Of a stretch of DNA of 64,000 bases, positions 23,070 through 34,200 are shown piece after piece (positions within the stretch are counted from its first letter, which is position 1; each line of letters begins with the position of its first letter). Source of the DNA: Chlamydomonas sphaeroides (taxonomy: Eukaryota > Chlorophyta > Chlorophyceae > Chlamydomonadales > Chlamydomonadaceae); assembly GCA_001662425.1 (NCBI GenBank), contig BDDC01000100.1, forward strand, positions 48,968 through 112,967. Reading direction: 5' to 3'. The notes beneath the pieces are model-generated. The model saw only the letters and a program-made list of their open reading frames with translations, did not search any database and had not been told where the DNA came from. Made by a program: the position numbers and the translations under genes.

Positions 23070-24324
23070 CTACTTGCGGAGAACCACGCCGAGCGCACGC
23101 GACAGCTTTGAAAGCACCTGCAGTTGGGGAAGCAGGGCAGACGTGATGCACGACAGATGCTTGAAGAATCGTACAAGCGACCCGCACAGAGGCGCCGGGG
23201 CCGGGGGCTGCGGCAAGAGGACCGAGAAAAGGCCAGCCAGAAGAAGGCTGCGAGTTTGCCACACAGCACCGCTGCCCTACCTGCGGGTTGGGGATGGCCT
23301 TGCCCGCCTCGTACTCTTGAATGACCTGCGGCTTCTCGTTGATGGCCTGCGCGAGGGTGCGGCAATACGGACAGATCGCGTCGATGAGGCGTCGTTGCGC
23401 ACGGGTTGCTGCTGAACAAGCCCTGGGTGGCCCTGGCGCGGTGCACAATTGCTAGCCGCAGCTGACGCACTGCCCTCCCCCCGTGATCCCAGAGCCAGCC
23501 CTACGTCCATGTTCCTTTGCCTGCACACCTGCGCCAGCTGCGCCTGTGTCATCTTCTTTGCCGTACGAGCCTGCACGATCTGGGTCTTGAGCTGCGACGA
23601 CACGCGCTCGTCTGCGGAAGGGTAACACCAGGCCGGCAAGACCGCGGCACTTCAGCGTCTGACCGGCACAATGTAGCGCGGAGACCAGATCAAGCCAATG
23701 AGGGCGCCTGCAACCCGGTATATGCAAGACAGGTCGGCAGCCATGGAGACCTGCTGCAAGCGGCCTGCTAACTAGCTATCAGCCGGGGCAGATGCTCACG
23801 GTGGAAGTCTTCCGTCTCCTGCTCGAGCTTCGCAGCTGGCTGCCCAGTGACGGTCTGCTGCGCCGGCTTGTTCTTTCCAGCGTTGACTGTATTGGGGTTT
23901 GGTTAGGGCGGGGAAAGGGGGTTGGGCAGGCGAGTGCGGCCACTCGCCGTGGAGGCCCAGGTGAAGGTCGCAGGCCCACAGCGGCCTGCAGACAAGCTGG
24001 CACGACGCGACCCCCAAATATACAGCACTTGCTGCAACCAACGATCGGCGCTACGAGCGCTGCAATTCAGGCGAGCTGCGCCAGCGGCAGATCCACATCC
24101 GGTCCGCAGCCACCCACATTTCTGCGACGTCTCGACCGCAGCGCCTGCTCGCCGTGCCTGTGTACACAGAACAGGTGACGTGAGCGAGCTGTGCGGGCCG
24201 CGGCGCACCGACGCTCGCCGCCCATACGCACCGCGTTCACAGCAGCATCGTCCTTCAGCGCCGCGCCCGTTGGCTGGCGCTTCCTGATCACCACCTGCTC
24301 AAAGTCCTGGCCGTTCATGTTCAT
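23070..24324 (-). CDS. MBF1: Multiprotein bridging factor 1 (MBF1/EDF1)
   Basis: Transcriptional coactivator that bridges TBP and bZIP-type activators; also linked to ribosome quality control in other eukaryotes. Six exons, 5' to 3' on the minus strand: 24324-24213, 24144-24118, 23886-23800, 23611-23529, 23346-23281 and 23117-23070, giving 140 residues, the normal family length. N-terminal MBF1 domain: FEQVVIRKRQPTGAALKDD, VNAVRMGGE, VETSQKFNAGKNKPAQQ, KLEQETEDFHHERV. Helix-turn-helix at about residues 85-139: ARTAKKMTQAQLAQ, AINEKPQVIQEYEAGKAIPN, VLSKLSRALGVVLRK. Exon 2 is only 27 bases; using its GTGGGT donor restores the invariant FNAG across the join, which supports it. The exon 1 donor (GTCGGT) is weak, so that junction could be off by a few bases. 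The usual basic tail after LRGK is missing. Confidence 0.94.
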
Positions 24325-24854
24325 TGTTGCTGGCTTGGTAAAAGCGGAGAAAGGTCTCTTGGTCGCTGTGGCGGGAGGTTGTGAGCTGGATGCCGGGAAG
24401 CAATGTTATATCAGCAAAGTATGTAAGTGATGGATTTGCAAATCGCGCTTCAGGTCTGGGGCTTGCAATGTGCTGCACCTTCGCGAAGGCCATATGTCCG
24501 GTCACGCATAACTGCGCCCCGACCCCCGCGTACGCATAATCCGGCTGTACCCCCTACCGCGCGACCTCTGTATTGCGCCCTACTGCTCACCACTCGTGCC
24601 GGTGCCCATCGTGACCTCACTGCCCTACCTCTCAAGCTGTGCATTCGGAGCGCTGCGAGCACCTTCGACACCAACGAGTGGCACGCGAACTAGTAAGTTG
24701 GACGCTGCCGCCAGCGCCAGGCCGCGACGCGACTGCCACCATCCTCGCCGGCGTGCGACCAGGGGCCTGGCTTCGCGCCGCTGACTGTTGCACCCCGGGC
24801 AGCTGCAACACCCAGCCAAGCCCCCGCCGTGATGTCGCGTCGATGCCAGCGCGG

Positions 24855-24930
24855 CCGGGGTCGCCGGCGGCGAGGGCAAGTAAGGACGACGCGATGACGT
24901 CGCCAGCGCCGACATCCGTCGCCGCAGCTG
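24855..24930 (+). repeat. Dispersed repeat A, copy 1
   Basis: Shares blocks gccagcgcggccgg, gagggcaa.taagga, ccgacatccgt.gccgc and gctggct..cacggcc, in the same order, with 35988-36082, where the sequence covers the last codons of the phosphodiesterase gene and its 3' flank. Confidence 0.7.
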
Positions 24931-24998
24931 GCTAGCACGGCCATCGAGGGGCTGCCGGCGGTACCGTTGGCGCCTGATGGCTGGCACGGCCGGCACTG

Positions 24999-25235
24999 GG
25001 TTCAGGCCGAGGGAGAGGCAGCGAGTGCTGGCACCTGCCGGCGCGTCGTCTGACGGCGAACGAGGGCCAGCCGGCGCAGCAGCTGGGACAGGGGTATGCG
25101 TGGTGCCTGGCGCCTTGCCGCCATGCGGCCAACCCGGCGTGTTAGGCGAGGGCACGCTGAGGAAGGACAGGCGACAGGGCCCCGTGCGCCCGGCTTGGCT
25201 GTGCGGCCTGGCACTCGTCACAGAAGGAGGCGGGC
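24999..25235 (+). repeat. Dispersed repeat B, copy 1
   Basis: Similar to 38175-38593: ggttcaggcc, then tgacggcgaacgagggccag, gcgtgg.gcctggcgcc, and later a block around gggccccgtgcgcc and tgcggcctgg. The second copy carries extra sequence between the two halves. Probably an old mobile-element family; no terminal repeats or full frame seen. Confidence 0.75.
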
Positions 25236-25480
25236 GGGGCGGGCTGACCCACGGGTTGGCTTCCAGGCGGCTGCACTACCATCCCTTGGCTGGCGTGATG
25301 TACTCGCAGACGTACTTGAAACGCATGCGACTTATGGAAGTATGCAGTTGCAAGCTCAGCGGTATGCCGTTACCTGCGATGTGGTGTGCGTATCAGTGTA
25401 TGAGGCCGAGGTACGCGAGATAAGAACTGCGCGAGATTGAGCGGCCTCGGACCCTTTGGTGGCCTTATTATGCCCGCGTT

Positions 25481-25508
25481 GCGCAGCAGGGGAGCTCCCC
25501 TGTTGCGC
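25481..25508. repeat. Perfect-but-one hairpin
   Basis: Palindrome of 28 bases centred on gagctc with one mismatch that is a G-T wobble in RNA. A related loop (caggggctcgcccctg) occurs at about 38467-38482, so it may mark the same repeat family. Confidence 0.75.
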
Positions 25509-25619
25509 AGCGAATGGGCCAGGTAGCGGGTGTGTGCGGCATGGGGGGCGCCATGTGCCGGCGCCGCCCCTGACCAGAGCCGGGGCAGGGGTTCTCCCCT
25601 GGACCGGGCGGGGCGCTTC

Positions 25620-25735
25620 TGCTGGACTGCTGCTACGGCGGAGCAGGAACGAAAGGAGGCTTTCAACCGGTTGGGTCAGTGCCAGGAAATCCTGGCGGCG
25701 AACATGGATGTTAAGTAAGATGCGACCGCGGTGAG
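25620..25735 (+). repeat. Dispersed repeat C, copy 1
   Basis: Shares ggactgctgct, gaacgaaaggaggctttcaa and ggcggcgaacatggatg with 36620-36715. Both can be read as a short peptide with RKEAF (ERKEAFNRLGQ here, KRKEAFKRWNKD there), hinting at a decayed coding element. Confidence 0.65.
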
Positions 25736-26315
25736 CGGCGGTACGTACATGCCACCGACAGGCGCGCGACGGTGTGGGCTGATGGGGCTTCGTTCCCAGG
25801 CGGCCATCTGACAGCACGCCCATACATCCAGCTAATCATTCTAGCAATGCTGTAAATAATTATGCTATTACCATGCGAGTCATGGGCCGAGGGAGTCAAG
25901 AGGCTAGACGTGCGCAGCCTACCTACCATGCAGGCTGTTGTCGGTGCGTGTTGAATGGGATGGGCCGTCCTTGGCTCGAGATTTATTGGGTGTCGCGCGG
26001 GTGGCTTGTCGACCGCCCACGGCGTGTGGGGCCTTGGCGCCATGCGGAGGCGGTGGATGACTGGGGAAGTCGGCGTGGGGTATGTCACAACAACCACCGA
26101 CTGGCTGCTCCCTGGCTGCTTTCTGCAGTTCTCTCGAGGCGGGGGCAGGAGCACGTACGCCGGATTGGGCTGCGTTGCAGTGCGCCGGCTGATGGGCGGA
26201 TGAAACCGTGCTGCCTGCGCGATGCTTGTTGTCTTCCTGATGGGCGGTGGCCGTGACGCAGGCGACACGCTGCGAAGCATTGCGTTCCCCTGGCGGCGCA
26301 GCTGCTGCTGGCGAC

Positions 26316-26371
26316 GGACGGAGCTAGGACGCGGCGAAACCGCGGACGGAGCTAGGACGCGGCGAAACCGC
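26316..26371. repeat. 28-bp tandem duplication
   Basis: Two exact adjacent copies of a 28-base unit beginning ggacggagctaggacgcggc. Confidence 0.9.
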
Positions 26372-28218
26372 GTCGAAACGAAGCCGAAATCCTGTGGCCG
26401 GGCATGGGCGGGTTCGTGGAACGTTGCCCTGCCCGCCGCACATTGCTCGTGACGGGGCGGGGCCGCGGCGCCTGTTGGCACAGCGGTTGAGCCGAGAAGC
26501 GCAGCGGGCATGATCGTGTGGTGCGGGTATGATGTGGGTATGGTTGTGTGGCGCGTCTTCCCCGCACGTTGCTTGCTCGGGGGCAGGGGGTAGCCAGCGC
26601 GCGCAGCGCAGTGCCGTTTGGCAACACGCGCGGTGCACTGGAAGCAGAGGCCGGCCGTGGCGGGTGGAGGGAGCGCAATCACAGGTTTGTGAGCGGCCTC
26701 CGCTCGCTGATTCGGTGGTCGGTACGCTGTCCGTCGCGTTGGGACGTGTGTGCGGCGGGGTAAGGATTGAGAAACATTAGCTCGCACACGCCCGCCCAAA
26801 CGGCAAACCAAGCTGGCTGGGGGCGACCAGGTGCTGAGTTTGCCTCACCGGGAATCTGGCTTGCGCGATGACATATGGCTCACCATAAGAGAAAGCTGGC
26901 CGCCGCGGGCCGGCCGAAGGTAGTCCGTCGCTCGGAAGTGGAGTGGCACGGTTCAGGTCTGCCATGGCTCAGGACTGCTGGCGCGGTCGAGGACTGGCAG
27001 CCCGCACGCCCAGCTAGTGGCTGCCTAGGCCCCAAGCTGGTTCGGAAGTAGAAAGCTAGTGGCTGCCACCGCCCCAAGCCGGCCGGTGGCTGTTGCTAGC
27101 GCTGGTCCTTGGCACCCAGGGGCCAGCGTGTCCGTTGCAACGACGGAACCATACCCGCCGGCGTCTCCCCCATTCGCCTGGCCGTACCACGGCAACGGAT
27201 GGGGCAGGCCCGAGGCAATGGAAGACCAACATCCGGTCGGCGCCTTGCTTTATCTATCGTATGGAGCCGGGGCCCAGTGCCGCCGGCAGCTTTGTCATGA
27301 CACAGTACGGATTCGGCAAGGTAAAGCACGCTACCAGTCTAAATCAGGTGCCAAATGTGCGACGGAAACGGTATTGCTCTAAATGGCAGGAGAGCAACCC
27401 GGGAGCGGTGCGAGTGGCTGTCCGTATTCCTGGCACCAGGGACGCGCCCGAGGTGCAATAGCAGAGCCATGGGGATGGAGGTGTCCCCTCAAAGTGCGGC
27501 GCCCGGTGGGTGGCCGCCCCTCCCGACCGTGCTGTAGCGAAGACACGACGTGTCACGACAGCTTTGGGCACTGCTTGGAATGAGGTCCTGGGGAGAACCC
27601 CCCACAATCGTGAGCCCAGTGCATATCCTGCACCAACGCAAAGGAGTCGTGTTCTTGGAGCTCCACACAATGCGTTGTCGCAAGGGGCGAGGAACGCATG
27701 GTGCGTGCGCTTCCGGTCGTTTCCGGTGAACACTGGGCACAAACCAACATCTGCGCTGTATAAAGCAAGTAACAAACATGGAACTGGATCAGAAACCAAA
27801 CGAGTTCAAGGGGCCAATGTACTACTTTCGGCTTCAGTTTAGGCAAAGTGTGCGAAGTGTCGTGTTTTTGTGTTTTCGCAACCGCGAAACTTGATCGTAT
27901 GGTGTGTCACGTTTACCATAATTCATCACGGTCGGCAACATCAGCTACATGACTTAACGCCGTTGCAATCGAAGTCACTACCGTACGTGAGCTTCACCGA
28001 TGACCAGCCGCCCGTCAGTTCTCTTGCAGCAACGTAGCAGCAACAGGACAACCGACTCGAATACGTTGCGCACGCATGCATGCACTCATCTCTTGTACGC
28101 GGTCAGCAGGGGAGACATAATTTGCCTAGCCCTCGCGGCACCGTAAACTTCTACCGGCGATACGCGCATCGTGTTTCTGTGTTGTACTGAACCACAGCTA
28201 GCCAGGAAACAGTGCAAC

Positions 28219-31200
28219 ATGGGCAAGGCAAGCGCATGCCAAGCAAGGCAGGCAGTGGACGCCAGTCTCGTGGCGGATGCTTACCGAGCATCATCCTTGT
28301 GTCTTGCTATGCTGCAGAGCTTGAGCGCCATCGTGCAACATGCACCGACCGTGCTGGTTTTGCCGTTTTTAACTTTCACAGTCCTGTGCACGCTGAGCGT
28401 GTGGGGTGTAAGTCGTGCTGCGCACGCCGTGGCACAACAGGAGCAGGTGCGGTCTCGCTTGACGGAAGCTCACCAAAAGAGCGTACGTGTCAACTCGCTC
28501 GGCGGCACGCTCCCGGCGGCTCTCCTGCAGGACAAGGCGTTCTTCATCGCTACTCAGGTTGCTGCGAGGTACCGCAATCGCCTGACTGCGGCAGTGGCTC
28601 CGGTGCAAGTTCTCTCTGCAATGCTGGAGGACAGCGCACGGGACAATGACGACGTCGCACTGTTTTTCAACGCAACCGCGCCGGCCCTGCTCATGACGGT
28701 GAGCACAACACGTGAAGGCAATTGGGGGCCTTGACACCATCGTTGCGGAGTCCAGACTGGAGCCGCTGGGCCCCGGGCGCAAGGGTAATCGGTCCGAGTG
28801 TGCCGCCGGGTACCTGACAATCGCCGTTTCTTTCTTATACGAGCATCTCCTTCTACGTTATCACAGCCCTTCACCTTTTCGCTTTTGCAACCCCCATTCA
28901 AGGCGCTGCCTGGCGCCATCAGCGCCTTGCTGCTGATGCCTGGGGGCGTCATCAGCATGGCGGCGCCGCTGACCGGGAACGAGCGATTGCTGGGCGTGGA
29001 TGTGTTCTCAGGTACACATGTATGCACGACGATGCGCGTTCTATGGCTCATGGTCGATTGCACACGCATGAAGATGCCGGCGGGCCGGGGCGTGCATCCT
29101 AGCTAGCTATCTAGCCAGCCATCGGCGGCCTCTCAAACACCCACCCCGCAGCGCTGCAACCCCTTTCGAACGGTCTGGAAGCCTTCGCCCGCTTCTTCGG
29201 TGTGATACCTGCTTCCTAGCTAGCAGCAGCGTCCCAGTTAGCTGCGCCCCCAGTAGTCGTGATGAATGCCGCCCCGACGAGCACGGACGGGCACTGACGG
29301 GCACTGCCTCACGTGCCTTGCCCTGCCCCTACAATCTGCAGCACCAGACAACGACACCTTTAAGGTCGCAGCGCAACATGCAGCTAGAAGCTCCCATCTG
29401 GCCCTAGATGGCCCGATGTTGCCACGGGCTGCTGCTGCTGCCGCCGATGGCTCCGGCGCCGGCGAGCTCTTGGTTGTGAGCAAGGCGATCCACGTCCCGG
29501 CATCGTCGGTCGACGGCCGACAGCGGCTCCGGCCGCCGGAGGAGCCCAACCCGGCGTGCGGTGCTATCTGTCGAGTCAACGACACGAGCGGAACCGTCTT
29601 CTGGGGCTTTGTGAGACTGGGCTCGGGACGCAACGCCTAGCGCCGGGCGTGTGGGCTGAGGCAGCCGCGCAACATCTCGTCAGCCCTGCCTGCGCCGGGC
29701 TCACGACGCCATGGTCTTTGGCTATGAATGATGCTCTGCACGTGCGTCTCTGACGCGAACACGTCCGTGGCCAGGCACCGCCACACACACGCCGCGCTGC
29801 CTCCCGCCCGCAGGTGAGCGCAATAGTGGCGCTCGACGTGCTAGGCAGCCGCGCCTCCAGCCTGGCGTTCGGCACGCCCTCCATGGCCTCGCCCTTTGCG
29901 GGCCTGGAGGAGGTGGACCTGCGCTACGAGCTGCTCGCGCCGGGGCCGGGGCCGGGGTCAGCCATGGTGCGCGTGGCGGCCAGCCCCAAGCCGCCCCACG
30001 GCTTGGTGGTGGAGGCGCGGCTGGAGCTCATGTCGGACGTCGAGGTGGGGACAAGCGGCGAGCACTGCATCGATGTCGTATCTGCTGCTGTAACTCGGCA
30101 CACTGCGCTGGCAACGCGCTTTGCGACCTTCACTGACTCTCCAGGCAAATAGCTAGCTTCACCGGCTTGGGACCGAGGGCAGATATCGCACGCCTGACCT
30201 CACCGCTCATCTCCCCACCTCCCTCCGCACCCTTCGCCAGTGGGTGCTGCGCGCCAGCTCCCACAGCGGCCACTGGATGCCGGCGTGGTTCGGTGGGGTG
30301 GTGGCGGCCGTGGTGGTGGCGTCACTCGCCATAGCACTGCTGGCCTTCGGCGTCCTCGTCTCGCGGTACGCCGCTGGGCCAGGCTCGGGCTGGGCGGGGC
30401 TCGTTCCACATTGCCCGCCTTCGCCATCCGCTCGCTGCTGGCCGTGGCGCGCCCGGACCCGCCCGGATCCATCGTGCCCCATCGTGGGCCAGCCTGACTG
30501 TGCGCGCTCCTGCCTGGTGTCCCCTGAGTCAGACGCCGCACGCCTCCCCGCCCGCAGGAGCCGCAACTCCATGCTGCTGCGCCTGCTGCTGCCGGCCAAC
30601 CTGATCGAAGACCTCAAATCCCACGACATGCAGGCGCTGGTGCCCCGGCAGGAGTCGCAGGGTGAGCGGCCGCCACGCCAGGCTATGTCCGGCTATGTCC
30701 GGCGACTGGACTCGAGCAGCAAACCCGTCACTCCGCTCGGTCTGGCGCTGCATGAGTAGCTGTACGCGCCCAACCTCTAGGCCTGCACCGCCCGAGTACA
30801 GCCAGCCTTGGTACGGAGCCCCGGAAGCAAGGCCTCCGCGTGGCTGCTCAGCCGCACTGCCCACACTCCAGCGTTAGCAGATGTTGCCTAGTACGTGGCG
30901 CGTGGAAGGGGTCAGATGAGTTCTAATGCAGCAGCGGACGACGGGCCGACTCGCTGATATGGGGGCGCGGGGACCCCCAATGAGGGCCCCCACAACCCAC
31001 ATGCCTGTCTGGTCAGATTGCATGTCACGAACCTTTTTTGCGCCCCCTTCCCCCGCTCGCTCCACTCCTCGGGACCATTCGCAGCCGACACGGGCGCCGA
31101 GCTGCTGTCCCAGCTGCTGGCGGGTTTGCTGCAGGGCGCGGCGCCCGACCTGCGGGATGTGGTGCTGCTGCGGACGCTGCTTGCCCGGGGCCAGGACCTG

Positions 31201-34200
31201 CATCGCCCGCTCAACCTGGGAGGGCGCCTGAAGGAGGCGCACCTGGATGTGGGTCGGGACTCGAGTTCTCCCAAGGCTTCGGGCGCTGCCGCAGCGCCAT
31301 ACATTGCCCGCTCTGCGCCCGTGCCGCTCCAGGGCTCTGAACCCGCTTTCTCCTGCTCCGCCTGCACGCCCCCTCCCCTTGCACTGCCACGCAGTCGGAC
31401 GTCGCCGGCGCGCTAGCACGCCAGCTGGGCGACTCGGGCACGAGCTCTGGCTTCCTCCGCGGCTTTCGTCCCGACACGGCCAGCAGCGGCGCTGGCTCGG
31501 AGCCGCAGCCGGAGCTGTATGATCGCCCGTCGGTCCCCCACACCCCGTGTCAGCTGCGCCTGCCCGAGGTCGAGCTTCACGACGGCCTCGCGCTGATTCT
31601 TTGGGGCCAGCCCCAGGAGCTGGTCTCAGCCTCATGCCTTGGAGACGACGACGCGGCGCTGGCCCTCGCCATGGACTCGACTGCCTCAGGCGCCGGCACC
31701 GGCACTACCAACACGAAGTTGCGCATTGCGACCATGCTCGGCGGCGCTAGCGAGCGCTCGGCATTGGCTTCTACGCAGCGCTCCCCGAGGGCGGCCTCAT
31801 ACAACGCGCGGCCAAGCGGCCTGGAGGTGCCTCTCAGTGGCCCCAGCGGGATCTTCCTCCGGCTCGCGGACGTTTCGGCTGGCGGCGACGCTGGCGGCGC
31901 GCCGCCGGCGCCATCGCCGTCGCCGCGGTGGCTGGCCGGCCTCGTTTCAACGTCGTCGTTTGCGCGCTGGCAGGAGCCGGGGACGCCGTCCGAGGGCGCC
32001 GGAGGAAAGGTCCCGGTCAGCACCGCCAGTCACAGGCGCAGCCAGCTGTGTGTGGCGTCGCCGCCAGCGGCCGACGCGGCCCGAGACTCGGCCGGTCTCA
32101 TGGGCCGCACTCGGTCGATGTCGGTTCTGCTCGGTGCGCAGGCGGCAGCGGCTGTGCGGGTGCAGGCTGGCGCTGCGGCGGGACTGGGCACTCGGCCCCC
32201 TTCGGCAGGCAATGCGACGGGACTGCGCACTCCGCCGCTGCTGACCGGCGGCGCCCGCGCTTGTGCGGCGCCCCGCCCGATGCCGCCGATGATGGAGACG
32301 GTGAGAGCTAGCCGCAACCGTGTGCAGCCATCTCTGCGTCGCGCTGCGCTCCGCGCACACGTCTGTTTACAAACGCATACACGTGTGGGGTTCTGTTCTA
32401 CGTTACATATATGATAGATGCCGGTTGCGGAGGGACTTCCTGTGTGTACCCGCCGGAAGTGAAACACGGCCTCCATGTCGCCTCCTACCTCAGGTGGAGC
32501 GCCTGCTGGCGTCGGCTGAGGGCGCCTGGCAGTACGACAGCTGGGCGCTGGCAGAGGCCAGTGGCGGGCGGCCGGTGTCGTGCCTGGGCTTCTACCTGAT
32601 CAGCCGCCAAGGCCTCATCCAATGCCTGGGGCTGGACCCGGGGCGGCTAGCAAGGTGCGTGTGGCTCCTTTGGTGCGTGCGAGACTGCCGGCTGCCACTC
32701 ACATTCGGATTCACATAAATGCCCAAAACCGCCAACCTCCGCCAGGCTGCTGCTGCAGCTGGAGGCGGGCTATCGGCCCGAGGTGCCCTACCACAACGCC
32801 ACCCACGCCGCGGACGTGACGCGCTCGCTGCACGGCCTGCTGCAGGTCAGGGAGGGGGTAGGAGGGGCAAGGGGAAGGGGAAGGGAAGGCGGGGGATGGA
32901 GAGGGGCAACGGGTGGCTGATGAGGAAGATACTCTTGTGCCCTGGACTGACTGCGCGGCGCTTGGTGCCCGGACCACATCCTCCTCCTATTGCAGGGCGG
33001 TGGCGTGGCGGCGGCCCTGGGCCTGGAGCCGCTGGCGCTGCTGGGGGCCTACATGGCGGCGGTGGGTGGGCGAAGGAAGCAGGGGGTGGCAGCCAGCCAG
33101 GAATAATTCCTAGTGGGCGCGTGAGCGAACCCGTGGCTGGCCGCCTCACAACGGTTGAACCCAAATTTATTGAGCCCCAACCACCAACCGCCTCCAGATC
33201 GTGCACGACCTGGCCCACCCCGGCGTCACGGGCGACTTCCTGGTGGCCACCAGCCACCCCCTGGCGCTGCGCTACAACGACAGGTCGCCGCTTGAGGTGC
33301 GTGCGTGAGGGCCCGGGAAGGGCGTGGTCCTGGCAAAAGCGGCGCGTGCTTATGCATTGAGGTGCACATAGATGGTCGGCGGGCGGCCTGANNNNNNNNN
33401 NNNNNNNNNNNNNNNNNNNNNNNNNNNNNNNNNNNNNNNNNNNNNNNNNNNNNNNNNNNNNNNNNNNNNNNNNNNNNNNNNNNNNNNNNNNNNNNNNNNN
33501 NNNNNNNNNNNNNNNNNNNNNNNNNNNNNNNNNNNNNNNNNNNNNNNNNNNNNNNNNNNNNNNNNNNNNNNNNNNNNNNNNNNNNNNNNNNNNNNNNNNN
33601 NNNNNNNNNNNNNNNNNNNNNNNNNNNNNNNNNNNNNNNNNNNNNNNNNNNNNNNNNNNNNNNNNNNNNNNNNNNNNNNNNNNNNNNNNNNNNNNNNNNN
33701 NNNNNNNNNNNNNNNNNNNNNNNNNNNNNNNNNNNNNNNNNTGCAAGAAGCTCCGCGCCCCAACTAACCCTAACTGCAGTCGCACCACTCGGCCTCCTTC
33801 TTCGAGCTCCTGGCCGCCCGGCCCGACCTGGACGTCACCTTGGGGCTGCCGGCCGAGCAGCGGGCCGCCTTCCGCAAGCAGGTGGGGAGCGGGCGTGTGT
33901 ACGGACCCGTGTCGTGTGGCCCTCGCCAGGGATACCAGGGAGAGGGCGCGCGGGCACTGCGACCCAGGGGTGACAACGCCGCGTGTTGCGGCCCAAGGAC
34001 GGGAGGTGGATGTAGGTGTTGGGTGCGGCCGGTGCACACCTCGCGGGTGCGCGGGCCGCTACTACCAGTGACTCACTGCCAGCTGCATTGCAACCGAGTT
34101 GAAGCAGGCGGAGGGGCATAGGTGGGATGACTCGTCATGGCCTTGGATGCGCGTGTTGAGTCTGCAATCCGCCGTGTCCTAGCCGGTAGAGTCGATAGGG

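Larger units (their letters stand above)
24325..28218. other. Repeat-rich intergenic region
   Basis: No complete gene recognised. It contains copies of dispersed sequences also found at 36.0-38.6 kb, a 28-bp tandem duplication, and a hairpin at 25481-25508. A plus-strand frame at 27093-27842, interrupted by one stop near 27460, has no family motif I know. Confidence 0.5.

Noticed and set aside
27093..27842. Possible transposase-like frame with one internal stop
   Set aside because: Open frame of moderate length, but I could not match any transposase or other family motif, so I did not name it.
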